From positions 372,001 to 436,000 of the forward strand of contig CP090854.1 in NCBI GenBank assembly GCA_041879425.1: a stretch of 64,000 nucleotides of DNA, in the 5' to 3' direction. A program made the position numbers and the translations under genes. Numbering within the stretch: the stretch's first letter is position 1; every line of letters begins with the position of its first letter. The notes under the pieces were generated by a model. It was not told the origin of the DNA and did no database searches. It worked only from the letters and a program-made list of their open reading frames with translations. The stretch is from Vibrio pomeroyi (GTDB lineage: Bacteria; Pseudomonadota; Gammaproteobacteria; Enterobacterales; Vibrionaceae). Below, in pieces: positions 52,101-60,234 of the stretch.

Positions 52101-52263
52101 AACGGAAACCAGCTTACAGGCTCAGGTTATTCAGCCTCTGGTGATTTCAATTGTGTTCGGGATATTTGCCTCAACCTTGTTGGTGTTGTTTATGATCCCA
52201 GCGGCCTACGCGATCTTGGCGGACTTTGGTTTAGTGAAAAAGCACGAGCCTCTTTCGCTATAG
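49156..52263 (+). CDS. RND family efflux pump, inner-membrane permease
   Basis: A 1035-residue proton-driven transporter with 12 membrane helices and two large periplasmic loops. The TM4 acidic pair is in GLLMAIGIMMDDAIVIAES, and the second-half RND motif GFVSLAGIVVNDSILLV is present. It groups by feel with the AcrB/MexF-like or multidrug HAE pumps lacking a dedicated outer-membrane partner. No outer-membrane factor gene is nearby, so TolC encoded elsewhere is the probable partner. The substrate is unknown. A terminator follows. Confidence 0.93.
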   Translation: MIKFFSRHPTAANLLMLGLLIMGLASLSTIKRETFPAYDPPYIMAAIVYPGASPQEVEESLCVRMEDAVDGLANIEETQCEAIEGSARLILKLNEKADIGRMLVDVQTQINSINDFPTEIESPVVQELDWNEPVVDIAITAETSWPELKAYAEDLKRTMKLDYDVSLVEVSGFSDHQYRVELDTQAIRQLGLSVGDIADQIGRQNVKLPSGNVETPDKNFLIRFDERRITPVELESIVVGSAPNGSVIRLRDIAKVTDRFELDEQKVLFDGKPSALLKISKNKEDDALRIKENVTRFVEDQSAIAPDGVTLQMTNDLSSVLWDRLTMMVRNGWQGIVLVFATMWLFFSLRYSFWVAAGLPVAFLGGLFLMANLGLSINIMSLVGLLMAIGIMMDDAIVIAESIASHLDRGQNVDDAVYNGVKKVLPGVLSSFLTTVCIFGSLLFLDGEMGAVLKAVPQVLILVLSLSLIEAFLILPNHLSHSLHKEKNDKPALRFKVVLLEKFENFRNTTLMSMVEKVVTFRYAFTGGVITLLLLSISLIAGGVVKFQPFPELDGDIAEARVILPPGASLSQTERVVDKIVASAERLNVQWSEEVEEGNTLVEHITSQFNANADANESGPHLATVRLDLRGAESRNTVIDDFIDAWREDIGDLADPISLVFKQPTMGPGGRAIEIRAKHDDLSALKSASLDIQEYLNQFDGVHGVLDDMRMGKEEILVKLRPGAETYNVNGQMIASQLRAAFFGQTADEIQIGVENISIEVRLDKEQAGDLQQLANFPIITADGSQIPLATLATLDFQRNYVRIQRIDGLRTISIFGDIDNKKASSSAILAQFQKEEAAKLIQKYPGLRFDFEGEAKDAAKTGASMGKGFLLGLFGVFAILSYQFRSYLEPVVVMLAIPLAFIGVVVGHWLLGHALSMPSMMGFVSLAGIVVNDSILLVQYIRHHVDEGDSVHDSVVKASRERFRAVFLTSMTTAAGLLPLLTETSLQAQVIQPLVISIVFGIFASTLLVLFMIPAAYAILADFGLVKKHEPLSL

Positions 52264-52293
52264 AGTTTTGAAGCAAGAAAAGAAGTAATAAAC

Positions 52294-52325
52294 AATAAAG
52301 CGGCCTAGTGCCGCTTTATTTTTAT
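52294..52325 (+). terminator. RND operon terminator
   Basis: AATAAAGCGGC-CTAGT-GCCGCTTTATT followed by TTTTAT. Confidence 0.9.
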
Positions 52326-52472
52326 AGGGTGTTTTTGTCATCACCTTGGGGTGAGTGGCTTCACTGCGCATCCCAAGGAAATTTCATTTTAGTTCATTCA
52401 AAACGTCACTTAACTGTCATTTGTTGGGCATAACTTGACCCTTAACTGAATAAGGATTGTTAAGGAGATCGT

Positions 52473-52997
52473 ATGCGTACTATCGAACCTATTGTCCGCT
52501 GGGATGTGGCATTTTCTGTTTTCTGTTTAAAAAACCGCTATAGCGGGCAACATGCAACACTCAGTAAAGCGGTGTCTCATACTGGAGATGGACACCTTTA
52601 CGTGTTAATCGCGTTGATTGCTTTGCTGGCTGATAGCAGTACTGGCCGAGACTTTCTATTGGTCGGTTTAACCGCCTTTGCTATCGAACTACCTATCTAC
52701 TGGTTCGCGAAAAATACCCTCAAACGCCGCAGGCCGGCAGAGTTCTCTTCGCTGCTTTATTCCCACATTGTGCCATCCGATAAATACAGCCTGCCATCTG
52801 GGCATTCCGCAGCGGCTTTTGTCATGGCGACTCTAATCGGACATTTCTATCCGAGCTTATATCTCTTTAGTTTGGTTTGGGCGATCGCGATCGCTGGCTC
52901 TCGAATCTTACTTGGTGTGCACTTTTTGACAGACGTACTAATAGGTGTCGCCTTGGGTATTGCTTGTACGAGCCTAGCTATCAGTTTCATTCTGTAA
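52473..52997 (+). CDS. PAP2 family phosphatase
   Basis: A 174-residue integral membrane lipid phosphatase. The full acid-phosphatase signature is present: KNTLKRRRP (K-x6-RP), LPSGHSA (PSGH) and GSRILLGVHFLTD (SR-x5-H-x3-D). Several hydrophobic segments surround it. Possible substrates are phosphatidic acid, phosphatidylglycerophosphate or undecaprenyl diphosphate; the sequence does not decide. AAGGAGATCGT precedes the ATG. It lies 56 nt upstream of a glycosyltransferase, which hints at shared envelope-lipid work. Confidence 0.9.
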   Translation: MRTIEPIVRWDVAFSVFCLKNRYSGQHATLSKAVSHTGDGHLYVLIALIALLADSSTGRDFLLVGLTAFAIELPIYWFAKNTLKRRRPAEFSSLLYSHIVPSDKYSLPSGHSAAAFVMATLIGHFYPSLYLFSLVWAIAIAGSRILLGVHFLTDVLIGVALGIACTSLAISFIL

Positions 52998-53053
52998 TCA
53001 TTTTTTTTTGGCAATCTCTGCCGCGTCTAAGTGGCAACTCTAAAGGAAAAAGC

Positions 53054-54109
53054 ATGAAAATCTTATATGGCGTACAGGGCACTGGAAATGGTCACATCGC
53101 GCGTGCGAGAGCAATGGCCGTCGCCTTTCGTCAGCAAAATATCGATGTCGACTTTCTATTCTCTGGGCGAGAAGAGAGCAAGTATTTCTCAATGGAAGAA
53201 TTTGGAAGCTATCAAACCCGCAGTGGCTTAACGTTTTACAGCGAGCAGGGGCAGGTGAAATACGGCAAGACATTCATGAAGAACAACATCTGGCGATTTC
53301 TGAGTGAGATTAACCAGATCGATCTGACGCCGTATGATTTAGTGCTTAACGACTTTGAACCCGTGACCGCTTGGGCAGCTAAAAGACAAGGCGTACCTTG
53401 TATAGGGATAAGCCACCAAAATGCGTTCCGTTATGATGTGCCTAAAGAAGGTGGCAACTGGATTGAGCACTCTGTGATTCAACACTTCGCCCCAACCGAG
53501 CACTCAATTGGACTGCATTGGTATCACTTTGAACAGCCAATATTGCCACCGATCGTTCACACGCTCACTGGCGAACAACAAACCAAAGCGCCGCAAGACT
53601 TCACTCTGGTCTACTTGCCGTTTGAGGATCTAGAGGCGATATCAGAGCTGTTGATGAAGTTCATTTCTCATAATTTTGTCTGCTATCACCCAAATGTGAT
53701 TGAACAAAGCCGAGTCGAAAATATTGAGTTCAAACCGCTCAGTCATGTAGGTTTCCAATTCGACCTCAGCCAGTGCTCAGGTGTGGTGGCAAATGGGGGA
53801 TTTGAATTACCCTCTGAAGCTCTAACGTTGGGTAAGAAGTTGCTCCTTAAACCGCTTGATGGGCAGTTTGAACAACAGAGCAATGTGGCGACGCTAGAGG
53901 CGCTTGGATTGGCTCAAACAATGAGCTTTTTAGACCCTGCTATCTTGCGTGGTTGGCTCAACGAAAAACAAGCGGAAGTGGTCACCTATCCAGACGTGGC
54001 AAGTGCACTCGTTGAGTGGGTATTAGCGGGGAATTGGTCTAATCAAGATGACTTAAGAAAGCAACTTTGGGACAAGGTAGACTTTCCAAGTTATGCATCG
54101 CTCACCTAA
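53054..54109 (+). CDS. MJ1255/VC2487-family glycosyltransferase
   Basis: A 351-residue GT-B-fold protein. The N-terminus KILYGVQGTGNGHIARARAMA and the C-terminal nucleotide-sugar motif CSGVVANGGFELPSEALTLGKKLLLKP resemble MurG and UDP-glycosyltransferases. It belongs to the family named after MJ1255 and VC2487; acceptor and donor are unknown. I start at the ATG at 53054, preceded by AAAGGAAAAA. A longer frame from 52877 would run through the PAP2 gene and is rejected. The neighbours PAP2 and leuO match the V. cholerae VC2485-2487 order as I recall it. Confidence 0.86.
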   Translation: MKILYGVQGTGNGHIARARAMAVAFRQQNIDVDFLFSGREESKYFSMEEFGSYQTRSGLTFYSEQGQVKYGKTFMKNNIWRFLSEINQIDLTPYDLVLNDFEPVTAWAAKRQGVPCIGISHQNAFRYDVPKEGGNWIEHSVIQHFAPTEHSIGLHWYHFEQPILPPIVHTLTGEQQTKAPQDFTLVYLPFEDLEAISELLMKFISHNFVCYHPNVIEQSRVENIEFKPLSHVGFQFDLSQCSGVVANGGFELPSEALTLGKKLLLKPLDGQFEQQSNVATLEALGLAQTMSFLDPAILRGWLNEKQAEVVTYPDVASALVEWVLAGNWSNQDDLRKQLWDKVDFPSYASLT

Positions 54110-54455
54110 CTCATAAGTGTTATTTCTGAATCAACTGGTCAACTAATTCACCGGTTCAATAAATTGTAACAATTGTAACCAAAAGATAGAACAGCTAAAT
54201 AAGTCGAAAACAAACTCATAAGTTACGCTTTTTATATTTTTTTATAACTCTATAAATTACTGATTTTTAGATGTTATTTAATCATTAAGGTAAAATAAAA
54301 TTATTCTTTATCAATCTTGTTGGTAGCTCGAGATGTATTGGTTAATAGTAATGTCAATCCGAAAAACATCGGTCTGATAAATATAAGAATTAGTGGTTAT
54401 CTATTCTCATACCATTACCAATTTAACGCTGTCGAACCGACAAGAGGCAACTTGA
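54110..54455. promoter_or_regulatory. AT-rich region upstream of leuO
   Basis: 346 nt, strongly AT-rich from about 54180 to 54330, with no gene. leuO upstream regions are known H-NS and LeuO targets in enterobacteria, and ToxR controls leuO in V. cholerae. I can point to the base composition but not to specific sites. Confidence 0.5.
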
Positions 54456-55415
54456 ATGTTAGATAAAAAAGACGCAATGAGTGCTATTGCAAGCTACAGA
54501 ATGGAAAGCACACTTCGTGGAGTCGACTTAAACCTTTTGACTGTATTTGATGCAGTTATGCAAGAGCAAAACATTACACGTGCAGCTCACAATCTGGGTA
54601 TGTCTCAGCCTGCTGTAAGTAACGCTGTTGCTCGTCTAAAAGTGATGTTTAACGACGAACTATTCATGCGTCAAGGTCGTGGTATTCAACCGACTCAACG
54701 TGCTCGTCAGTTGTTTGGTCCAATCCGCCAAGCGCTACAATTAGTACGCAACGAACTACCAAGTTCTGTGTTCTCTCCAGAGTCGTCTTCTCGCCTGTTC
54801 AAACTTGCGATTTGCAGCCCTTGTGACATGCGTTTTGCTCCTAAGATTATGTCGACAATCAACGACCAAGCACCTAGTGTTAAACTGCACATGGATGCTG
54901 AATTCGATCGTCAACTTTCTGAGCGTATGCGCTACCAAGAAATCGACTTCGTTATTGATTACGCTCGTTTTGATGAGCAGGGCTTCTCAAGCACTGAAAT
55001 CTTCCAAGATGAGTTGGTTGTTGTCGCTTCTGCTTCTCACCCACGTATTAACGGTGAAGTAACAGCGGCAGAGCTGCTTAACGAAAAGCACGCAAAACTG
55101 TCTCGCATCCATGGTCAACGTAGCTTCTCTGAGCAAGCTTACCGTGACCTAGATTGCACGCCTTTCTACGAAGGTACGAGCTTAAGCAACGTTCTTTACG
55201 TTGTAGGCCAATCTGAACTAGTAACAATTGCTCCTCGTTGGATGGTTGAACATGCAGCAAACAAAGAGCAACTTCAGATTCTAGATTTCCCATTCGATAA
55301 TGCGGCGATTTCTGGCTTCCTAAGCTGGCACGAATCAAGTGAAAAGGATAAAGGACACATTTGGTTACGAGATCAGTTAATGATGATCTGTGGCGAAGTA
55401 GTGGCACTTAACTAG
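54456..55415 (+). CDS. leuO: LysR-type regulator LeuO
   Basis: A 319-residue LysR-type regulator. The winged helix lies near residues 24-83 (LRGVDLNLLTVFDAVMQEQNITRAAHNLGMSQPAVSNAVARLKV), followed by a periplasmic-binding-protein-like effector domain. LeuO antagonises H-NS and in Vibrio affects acid stress, biofilm and virulence genes. Its position between VC2487-type and ilvIH genes is the classical one. A longer N-terminus (MLDKKDAMSAIASYRMES) precedes the conserved domain; ATG at 54456 has AGAGGCAAC upstream. Confidence 0.95.
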   Translation: MLDKKDAMSAIASYRMESTLRGVDLNLLTVFDAVMQEQNITRAAHNLGMSQPAVSNAVARLKVMFNDELFMRQGRGIQPTQRARQLFGPIRQALQLVRNELPSSVFSPESSSRLFKLAICSPCDMRFAPKIMSTINDQAPSVKLHMDAEFDRQLSERMRYQEIDFVIDYARFDEQGFSSTEIFQDELVVVASASHPRINGEVTAAELLNEKHAKLSRIHGQRSFSEQAYRDLDCTPFYEGTSLSNVLYVVGQSELVTIAPRWMVEHAANKEQLQILDFPFDNAAISGFLSWHESSEKDKGHIWLRDQLMMICGEVVALN

Positions 55416-55436
55416 ACACTAATCCCTATGTTTTAT

Positions 55437-55472
55437 AAGCCCTAAGCTAGGAGTCTGGCTTGGGGCTTTTTT
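55437..55472 (+). terminator. leuO terminator
   Basis: AAGCCCTAAGC and GCTTGGGGCTT (one G-U pair) followed by TTTT. Confidence 0.88.
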
Positions 55473-55616
55473 GTACCTGCTATTTTTGTTGATAGAAAAC
55501 TTAGCGTGAGACGTACTATTACTTATAACTTTGAGCTTCATCAGTTGCCTTTTCCATGATCAGAGGTACACTTGTGCGCTCAAAAAAGCTTACAGGTGTA
55601 AGCCAAAGGTAAAGAG

Positions 55617-57425
55617 ATGGCCAATTTAGATTTTCATATCGTAAAAAGACTTCGTGACCAAATTGCCCAAGGCGGCAACCGTACAGCTTTGAAGCATAAA
55701 GTAGACAATGTATGGCAAGGTATTAGCTGGGAGCAGTTTGGACAACAAATCGATACGCTTTCATTAGCACTATTGGCTCAGGGACTGAGAGTTCAAGATA
55801 AGATCGGTATCTATTCAAACAATATGCCTCAATGGACCGTGGCAGATTTTGCATCTTTACAAGCTCGCCTTGTGACTGTGCCGATTTATCCAACCAACAC
55901 AGCAGCGCAGTCGTCTTACATCATCCAAAATGCGGATGTGAAGATCTTATTCGTTGGTGAGCAAGTTCAATTTGACGCGGCGGTGAGCCTATTTGAAGAG
56001 TGCGAACAGCTAGAAGTGGTTGTTGCGATGTCTGATGATATCGACCTTCAAGGCCATAGCTTCGCGGTATCTTGGGCTGATTTCATGGCACGCGGTGTTG
56101 AGGCTCAGCAAGCTGAACTTGATGCTCGTCTTGCAGATGCAAGCATGGACGACTTACTGACTCTTATCTATACCTCTGGTACTACTGGCCAGCCGAAAGG
56201 CGTAATGCTTGATTACACCAATATTGGCTATCAATTAGAAGGCCACGATGAGCGTCTAAGCTTAAGCAAAGACGATGTCTCATTATGTTTCTTACCTCTA
56301 TCTCACGTATTTGAGCGAGCGTGGACCTTCTACGTTCTCTATAAAGGCGCAACCAACTGTTACCTACAAGATACTATGCAGGTGCGTGACGCGCTGAGCG
56401 ACGTGAAGCCAACCGTAATGTGTGCGGTTCCACGTTTCTACGAGAAGATCTTCTCTGCAATTCACGAGAAGGTTTCGAAAGCGCCGTTTATCCGTAAGGT
56501 TCTATTTACTTGGGCGGTGAACATGGGAGCGAAACTCTCTGTTTGTCATCAAGAAGGTCGCACTCCCTCGCTAATGCTGAAGAAGAGCCATGCGCTAGCA
56601 GATAAGCTTGTTTTATCTAAGCTGAGAGCACTGTTAGGCGGCAACATCAACTTCATGCCATGTGGTGGCGCCAAGCTGGATGAAACCATCGGTCGCTTCT
56701 TCCATGCTATCGGTATTAACGTAAAACTTGGCTACGGCATGACAGAAACTACAGCAACGGTTTCGTGCTGGGATGACCGCTGCTTTAACCCTGATTCTAT
56801 CGGCATGTCGATGCCTGGCGCAGAAGTTAAGATTGGTGCTCAGAACGAGATTCTTGTTCGAGGCCCAATGGTGATGCGCGGCTACTACAAGATGCCTGAA
56901 GAAACTGCGAAGACATTTGATGAGCATGGTTTCTTGAAAACCGGTGATGCGGGTCATTTTGATGAAAATGGTAACCTGTTCATTACTGACCGTATCAAAG
57001 AGCTGATGAAAACCTCTGGCGGTAAATACATTGCACCGCAAGTGGTGGAAGGCGCGATTGGTAAAGATCACTTTATCGAACAGATTGCGGTTATCGCTGA
57101 CACACGTAAATTCGTTTCTGCACTGATTGTTCCTTGTTACGACTCGCTAGAAGAGTACGCAAAAGAACTGAACATCAAGTACCACGACCGTGTTGAGCTT
57201 ATTAAGCACCACCAAATTGTTGAGATGCTAGAGAAGCGCGTGAATGACCTACAGCAAGAGCTAGCCAAGTTTGAGCAAGTGAAGAAGTTCAAGCTACTGC
57301 CAAAAGCGTTTTCTATGGATGATGGCGAACTGACGCCGACACAGAAACTGCGTCGTAAGGTTATCAACGATAAGTATCAAGACGAAATCGAAGAAATGTA
57401 CACTGAAAAGTCTAAAGATAAGTAG
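55617..57425 (+). CDS. Long-chain acyl-CoA synthetase (AMP-dependent ligase)
   Basis: A 602-residue member of the ANL adenylating superfamily. The P-loop is [16 protein letters not shown] (about residue 183), motif II is [13 protein letters not shown], and the ATP Asp is in [32 protein letters not shown] carries the hinge and a lysine-rich adenylation motif. The long-chain fatty acid-CoA ligase (FadD15/ACSL-like) subfamily fits best. In V. cholerae VC2484 lies in the same place. Substrate chain length is not readable. The GTAAAGAG before the ATG is the Shine-Dalgarno. Confidence 0.87.
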   Translation: MANLDFHIVKRLRDQIAQGGNRTALKHKVDNVWQGISWEQFGQQIDTLSLALLAQGLRVQDKIGIYSNNMPQWTVADFASLQARLVTVPIYPTNTAAQSSYIIQNADVKILFVGEQVQFDAAVSLFEECEQLEVVVAMSDDIDLQGHSFAVSWADFMARGVEAQQAELDARLADASMDDLLTLIYTSGTTGQPKGVMLDYTNIGYQLEGHDERLSLSKDDVSLCFLPLSHVFERAWTFYVLYKGATNCYLQDTMQVRDALSDVKPTVMCAVPRFYEKIFSAIHEKVSKAPFIRKVLFTWAVNMGAKLSVCHQEGRTPSLMLKKSHALADKLVLSKLRALLGGNINFMPCGGAKLDETIGRFFHAIGINVKLGYGMTETTATVSCWDDRCFNPDSIGMSMPGAEVKIGAQNEILVRGPMVMRGYYKMPEETAKTFDEHGFLKTGDAGHFDENGNLFITDRIKELMKTSGGKYIAPQVVEGAIGKDHFIEQIAVIADTRKFVSALIVPCYDSLEEYAKELNIKYHDRVELIKHHQIVEMLEKRVNDLQQELAKFEQVKKFKLLPKAFSMDDGELTPTQKLRRKVINDKYQDEIEEMYTEKSKDK

Positions 57426-57456
57426 TTTTCTACTGAGATAAATTTTCAGTTGTTTA

Positions 57457-57501
57457 AAAATCCCCCTACGAATGTGATTGCATTTTTAGGGGGATTTTTT
57501 G
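57457..57501 (+). terminator. Terminator after acyl-CoA synthetase gene
   Basis: AAAATCCCCCTA and TAGGGGGATTTT arms with an 18-20 nt loop and a T-run. Confidence 0.88.
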
Positions 57502-57885
57502 TAGCTAATGACCAAGTACAATGTGCGAAAGCGCACACAGATAAGCTCGTTATTTATCGATAATTAGCGATTCATTTAAATATTAAGTGCTTTTTTTTGC
57601 TCTCTTTCTAGTTTTAATATCTAGTTATCAATCTTGGTTTGGGTTTTATTTGATGCTTTAAGCTAATAGTTGGTTTTTTGGCATGATTGTCGGATAACAG
57701 GTGTTAGACCAGATGATAATAAAGCGTTAAAGTTGTTTCGTATTACTGTTTGTTGTTATCACGACAGACAGCCATAGCCGAAAAAGTGGAAGTATTTCGA
57801 ATTAGGCTACGAATAAGCCCTAGACTATGAAAAACCAGCCCAACATGTTCACCAAATATGATTGGAAACTGGTGAGGAGAGCAAT
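57502..57885. other. ilvI upstream region
   Basis: About 384 nt. Contains a hairpin GTGCG-AAAG-CGCAC (57522-57535), a palindrome TTATCGATAA around 57560, AT- and T-rich DNA and a possible 20-codon frame that overlaps the ilvI start. Lrp control is known for E. coli ilvIH; no site is assigned here. Confidence 0.45.
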
Positions 57886-57889
57886 ATGA
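57827..57889 (+). CDS. Possible 20-codon upstream frame overlapping ilvI
   Basis: The frame begins [13 protein letters not shown] and ends VRRAI; its TGA overlaps the ilvI ATG as ATGA. No strong Shine-Dalgarno precedes it, and it has only one each of Leu, Val and two Ile-type codons, so a classical ilv attenuator is unlikely. Translational coupling is possible. Confidence 0.3.
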   Translation: MKNQPNMFTKYDWKLVRRAI

Positions 57890-59625
57890 CAACAAAACCT
57901 GAAACAGCAATGTTATCCGGCGCTGAGATGGTGGTGCAGTCTCTAATTGAAGAGGGTGTAGAACAAATCTTTGGTTATCCAGGTGGTTCTGTACTTGATA
58001 TCTACGATGCGCTGCATGCTAAAACTGCTGAAATTAAACACGTATTAGTACGACACGAACAAGCCGCTACCCATATGGCTGATGGCTATACTCGTTCTAC
58101 CGGTAAACCGGGCGTAGTACTAGTGTGTTCTGGTCCCGGCGCAACCAATACTGTTACCGGTATTGCGACAGCGTACATGGACTCAATCCCAATGATTGTT
58201 ATTTCTGGTAACGTACCAAATAACCTGATTGGTAACGACGCCTTCCAAGAGTGTGACATCGTCGGTGTATCTCGCCCGATCGTTAAACACAGCTTCCTAG
58301 TTAAGAAAGCGGAAGACATCCCTGAAGTCGTTAAAAAAGCCTTCTATATTTCAACGACAGGGCGTCCTGGTCCTGTGGTTATCGATCTACCGAAAGATAT
58401 CCTAAACCCACAAATCAAGCTTCCTTATGAATACCCTGAGACGATCAAAATGCGTTCGTACAACCCAACGGTTACGGGTCATAAAGGTCAAATCAAGAAG
58501 GCACTAAAAGCACTTCTTGAAGCGAAGAAGCCAGTACTTTATGTCGGCGGTGGTGCGGTTATCTCTGAGGCAGACCAACAGCTCATTAAATTGGCTGAAG
58601 CACTGAATTTACCCGTTGTAAGCACCCTAATGGGTCTTGGTGCCTTCCCGGGCACTCACAAGAACTCTTTGGGTATGTTGGGCATGCACGGTTTGTATGA
58701 AGCCAATATGGCGATGCACAATGCCGACCTTATCTTTGGTGTTGGTGTACGTTTTGATGACCGTACTACTAATAATCTAGACAAGTACTGTCCGAATGCA
58801 AAGATTATGCACATTGATATCGATCCATCGTCGATCTCTAAGAACGTTAAAGTGGATCTACCGATTGTAGGTTCTGCAGAAAAAGTACTAGAGAGCATGG
58901 TGAACCTGCTGATTGAGCAAGGTGGCACTAACGATGCTGAAGCGATGGAAAGCTGGTGGAGTGAGATCAAACAGTGGCAAGAGCGTGATTGCTTAGCTTA
59001 TGAGAAATCTTCTGAGCGCATTAAGCCGCAACAAGTTATTGAAACACTGCACAAAGTAACCAATGGCGACGCGTACGTTGCTTCGGATGTTGGTCAGCAC
59101 CAGATGTTTGCTGCATTGTACTACCCATTCAACAAACCACGCCGTTGGATTAACTCAGGCGGTCTAGGCACCATGGGCTTTGGTCTACCTGCTGGTATGG
59201 GTGTTAAGTTTGCTAAGCCAGACGAAGAAGTGGTTGTTGTAACGGGCGACGGCAGTATTCAAATGAATATCCAAGAGCTGTCGACGGCACTGCAATACAA
59301 TATCCCGGTTAAGATTATTAACCTGAACAACCGTTTCTTAGGAATGGTTAAACAGTGGCAAGACATTGTTTATCAAGGTCGTCACTCTAACTCATATATG
59401 GACTCTGTTCCTGATTTTGCTGCAATTGCGGAGGCTTATGGCCACGTAGGTATGCGCATTTCATCTCCGGATGAATTGGAATCAGGTTTGGAAAAAGCAC
59501 TAGCGATGAAAGACCGTTTGGTATTTGTCGATATCAGTGTTGATGACACCGAGCACGTATACCCAATGCAGATCAAAGGCGAGGGTATGGATAACATGTG
59601 GCTAAGCAAAACGGAGAGAACATAA
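57886..59625 (+). CDS. ilvI: Acetolactate synthase III large subunit
   Basis: A 579-residue ThDP-dependent catalytic subunit that makes acetolactate or acetohydroxybutyrate for valine, leucine and isoleucine. The catalytic Glu is in [17 protein letters not shown]- and pyruvate-site text includes [18 protein letters not shown]. The ThDP motif is [20 protein letters not shown] start at the ATG at 57886, with GAGGAG 7 nt upstream; an alternative TTG at 57862 lacks such a site. It is followed by ilvH with a one-base gap after the stop. Confidence 0.97.
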   Translation: MTTKPETAMLSGAEMVVQSLIEEGVEQIFGYPGGSVLDIYDALHAKTAEIKHVLVRHEQAATHMADGYTRSTGKPGVVLVCSGPGATNTVTGIATAYMDSIPMIVISGNVPNNLIGNDAFQECDIVGVSRPIVKHSFLVKKAEDIPEVVKKAFYISTTGRPGPVVIDLPKDILNPQIKLPYEYPETIKMRSYNPTVTGHKGQIKKALKALLEAKKPVLYVGGGAVISEADQQLIKLAEALNLPVVSTLMGLGAFPGTHKNSLGMLGMHGLYEANMAMHNADLIFGVGVRFDDRTTNNLDKYCPNAKIMHIDIDPSSISKNVKVDLPIVGSAEKVLESMVNLLIEQGGTNDAEAMESWWSEIKQWQERDCLAYEKSSERIKPQQVIETLHKVTNGDAYVASDVGQHQMFAALYYPFNKPRRWINSGGLGTMGFGLPAGMGVKFAKPDEEVVVVTGDGSIQMNIQELSTALQYNIPVKIINLNNRFLGMVKQWQDIVYQGRHSNSYMDSVPDFAAIAEAYGHVGMRISSPDELESGLEKALAMKDRLVFVDISVDDTEHVYPMQIKGEGMDNMWLSKTERT

Positions 59626-59626
59626 T

Positions 59627-60121
59627 ATGAGACACATTATTTCACTACTAATGGAAAACCAACCGGGTGCGCTTTCTCGTGTGGTTGGCTTGTTTTCTCA
59701 ACGTGGCTATAACATCGAGTCGTTGAACGTATCTCCAACCGATGATCCGACACTCTCTCGTTTGAACGTGACAACTAACTCAAGCGAAATGCAGCTTGAG
59801 CAGATCCAGAAGCAGCTGCATAAGCTGATCGATGTACTTAAGGTACAAGAGGTCTCTGAGCTTGAGCACATTGAACGTGAACTTCTGATGGTAAAAGTAC
59901 GTGCGAGCGGTTTTGCTCGTGCAGAAGTGAAGCGTACAGCGGATATTTTCCGTGGTCAGATCGTTGATGTGACAGCTTCTCAATATACGGTGCAAATGGC
60001 CGGTACGAGTGAGAAGCTTGATGCTTTCATTCAGGCTTTGTCTGAAGTAACGGAAGTACTTGAGGTAGCGCGAAGTGGCGTGGTTGGTATCGCTCGTGGT
60101 GAACGAGCGCTGAAAGCCTAG
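59627..60121 (+). CDS. ilvH: Acetolactate synthase III small subunit
   Basis: A 164-residue regulatory subunit. The N-terminal ACT domain (RHIISLLMENQPGALSRVVGLFSQRGYNIESLNVSPTDD) binds valine and mediates feedback inhibition; the C-terminal domain stabilises IlvI. The ATG follows the ilvI stop after one base, so expression is coupled. Confidence 0.98.
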   Translation: MRHIISLLMENQPGALSRVVGLFSQRGYNIESLNVSPTDDPTLSRLNVTTNSSEMQLEQIQKQLHKLIDVLKVQEVSELEHIERELLMVKVRASGFARAEVKRTADIFRGQIVDVTASQYTVQMAGTSEKLDAFIQALSEVTEVLEVARSGVVGIARGERALKA

Positions 60122-60147
60122 ACAATAAGTCTTTATAAAATAGCTTT

Positions 60148-60178
60148 AAAGCCGCTTTTTTAAGCGGCTTTTATTTTG
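60148..60178 (+). terminator. ilvIH terminator
   Basis: AAAGCCGCTT-TTTT-AAGCGGCTTT followed by TATTTTG. A clean 10-bp stem. Confidence 0.9.
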
Positions 60179-60234
60179 TTAATTTTTTAGAGTGCTATAA
60201 TCCCGCGCTCGACTTCCATTCACCTGAGTTAGCA

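Noticed and set aside
52877..53053. Longer start for the VC2487-type glycosyltransferase
   Set aside because: It would run through the PAP2 coding region; 53054 has a good Shine-Dalgarno and matches the family N-terminus.
56634..57071. Antisense frame of 145 codons opposite the acyl-CoA synthetase gene
   Set aside because: Same reasons: full overlap with a conserved gene and no gene punctuation.
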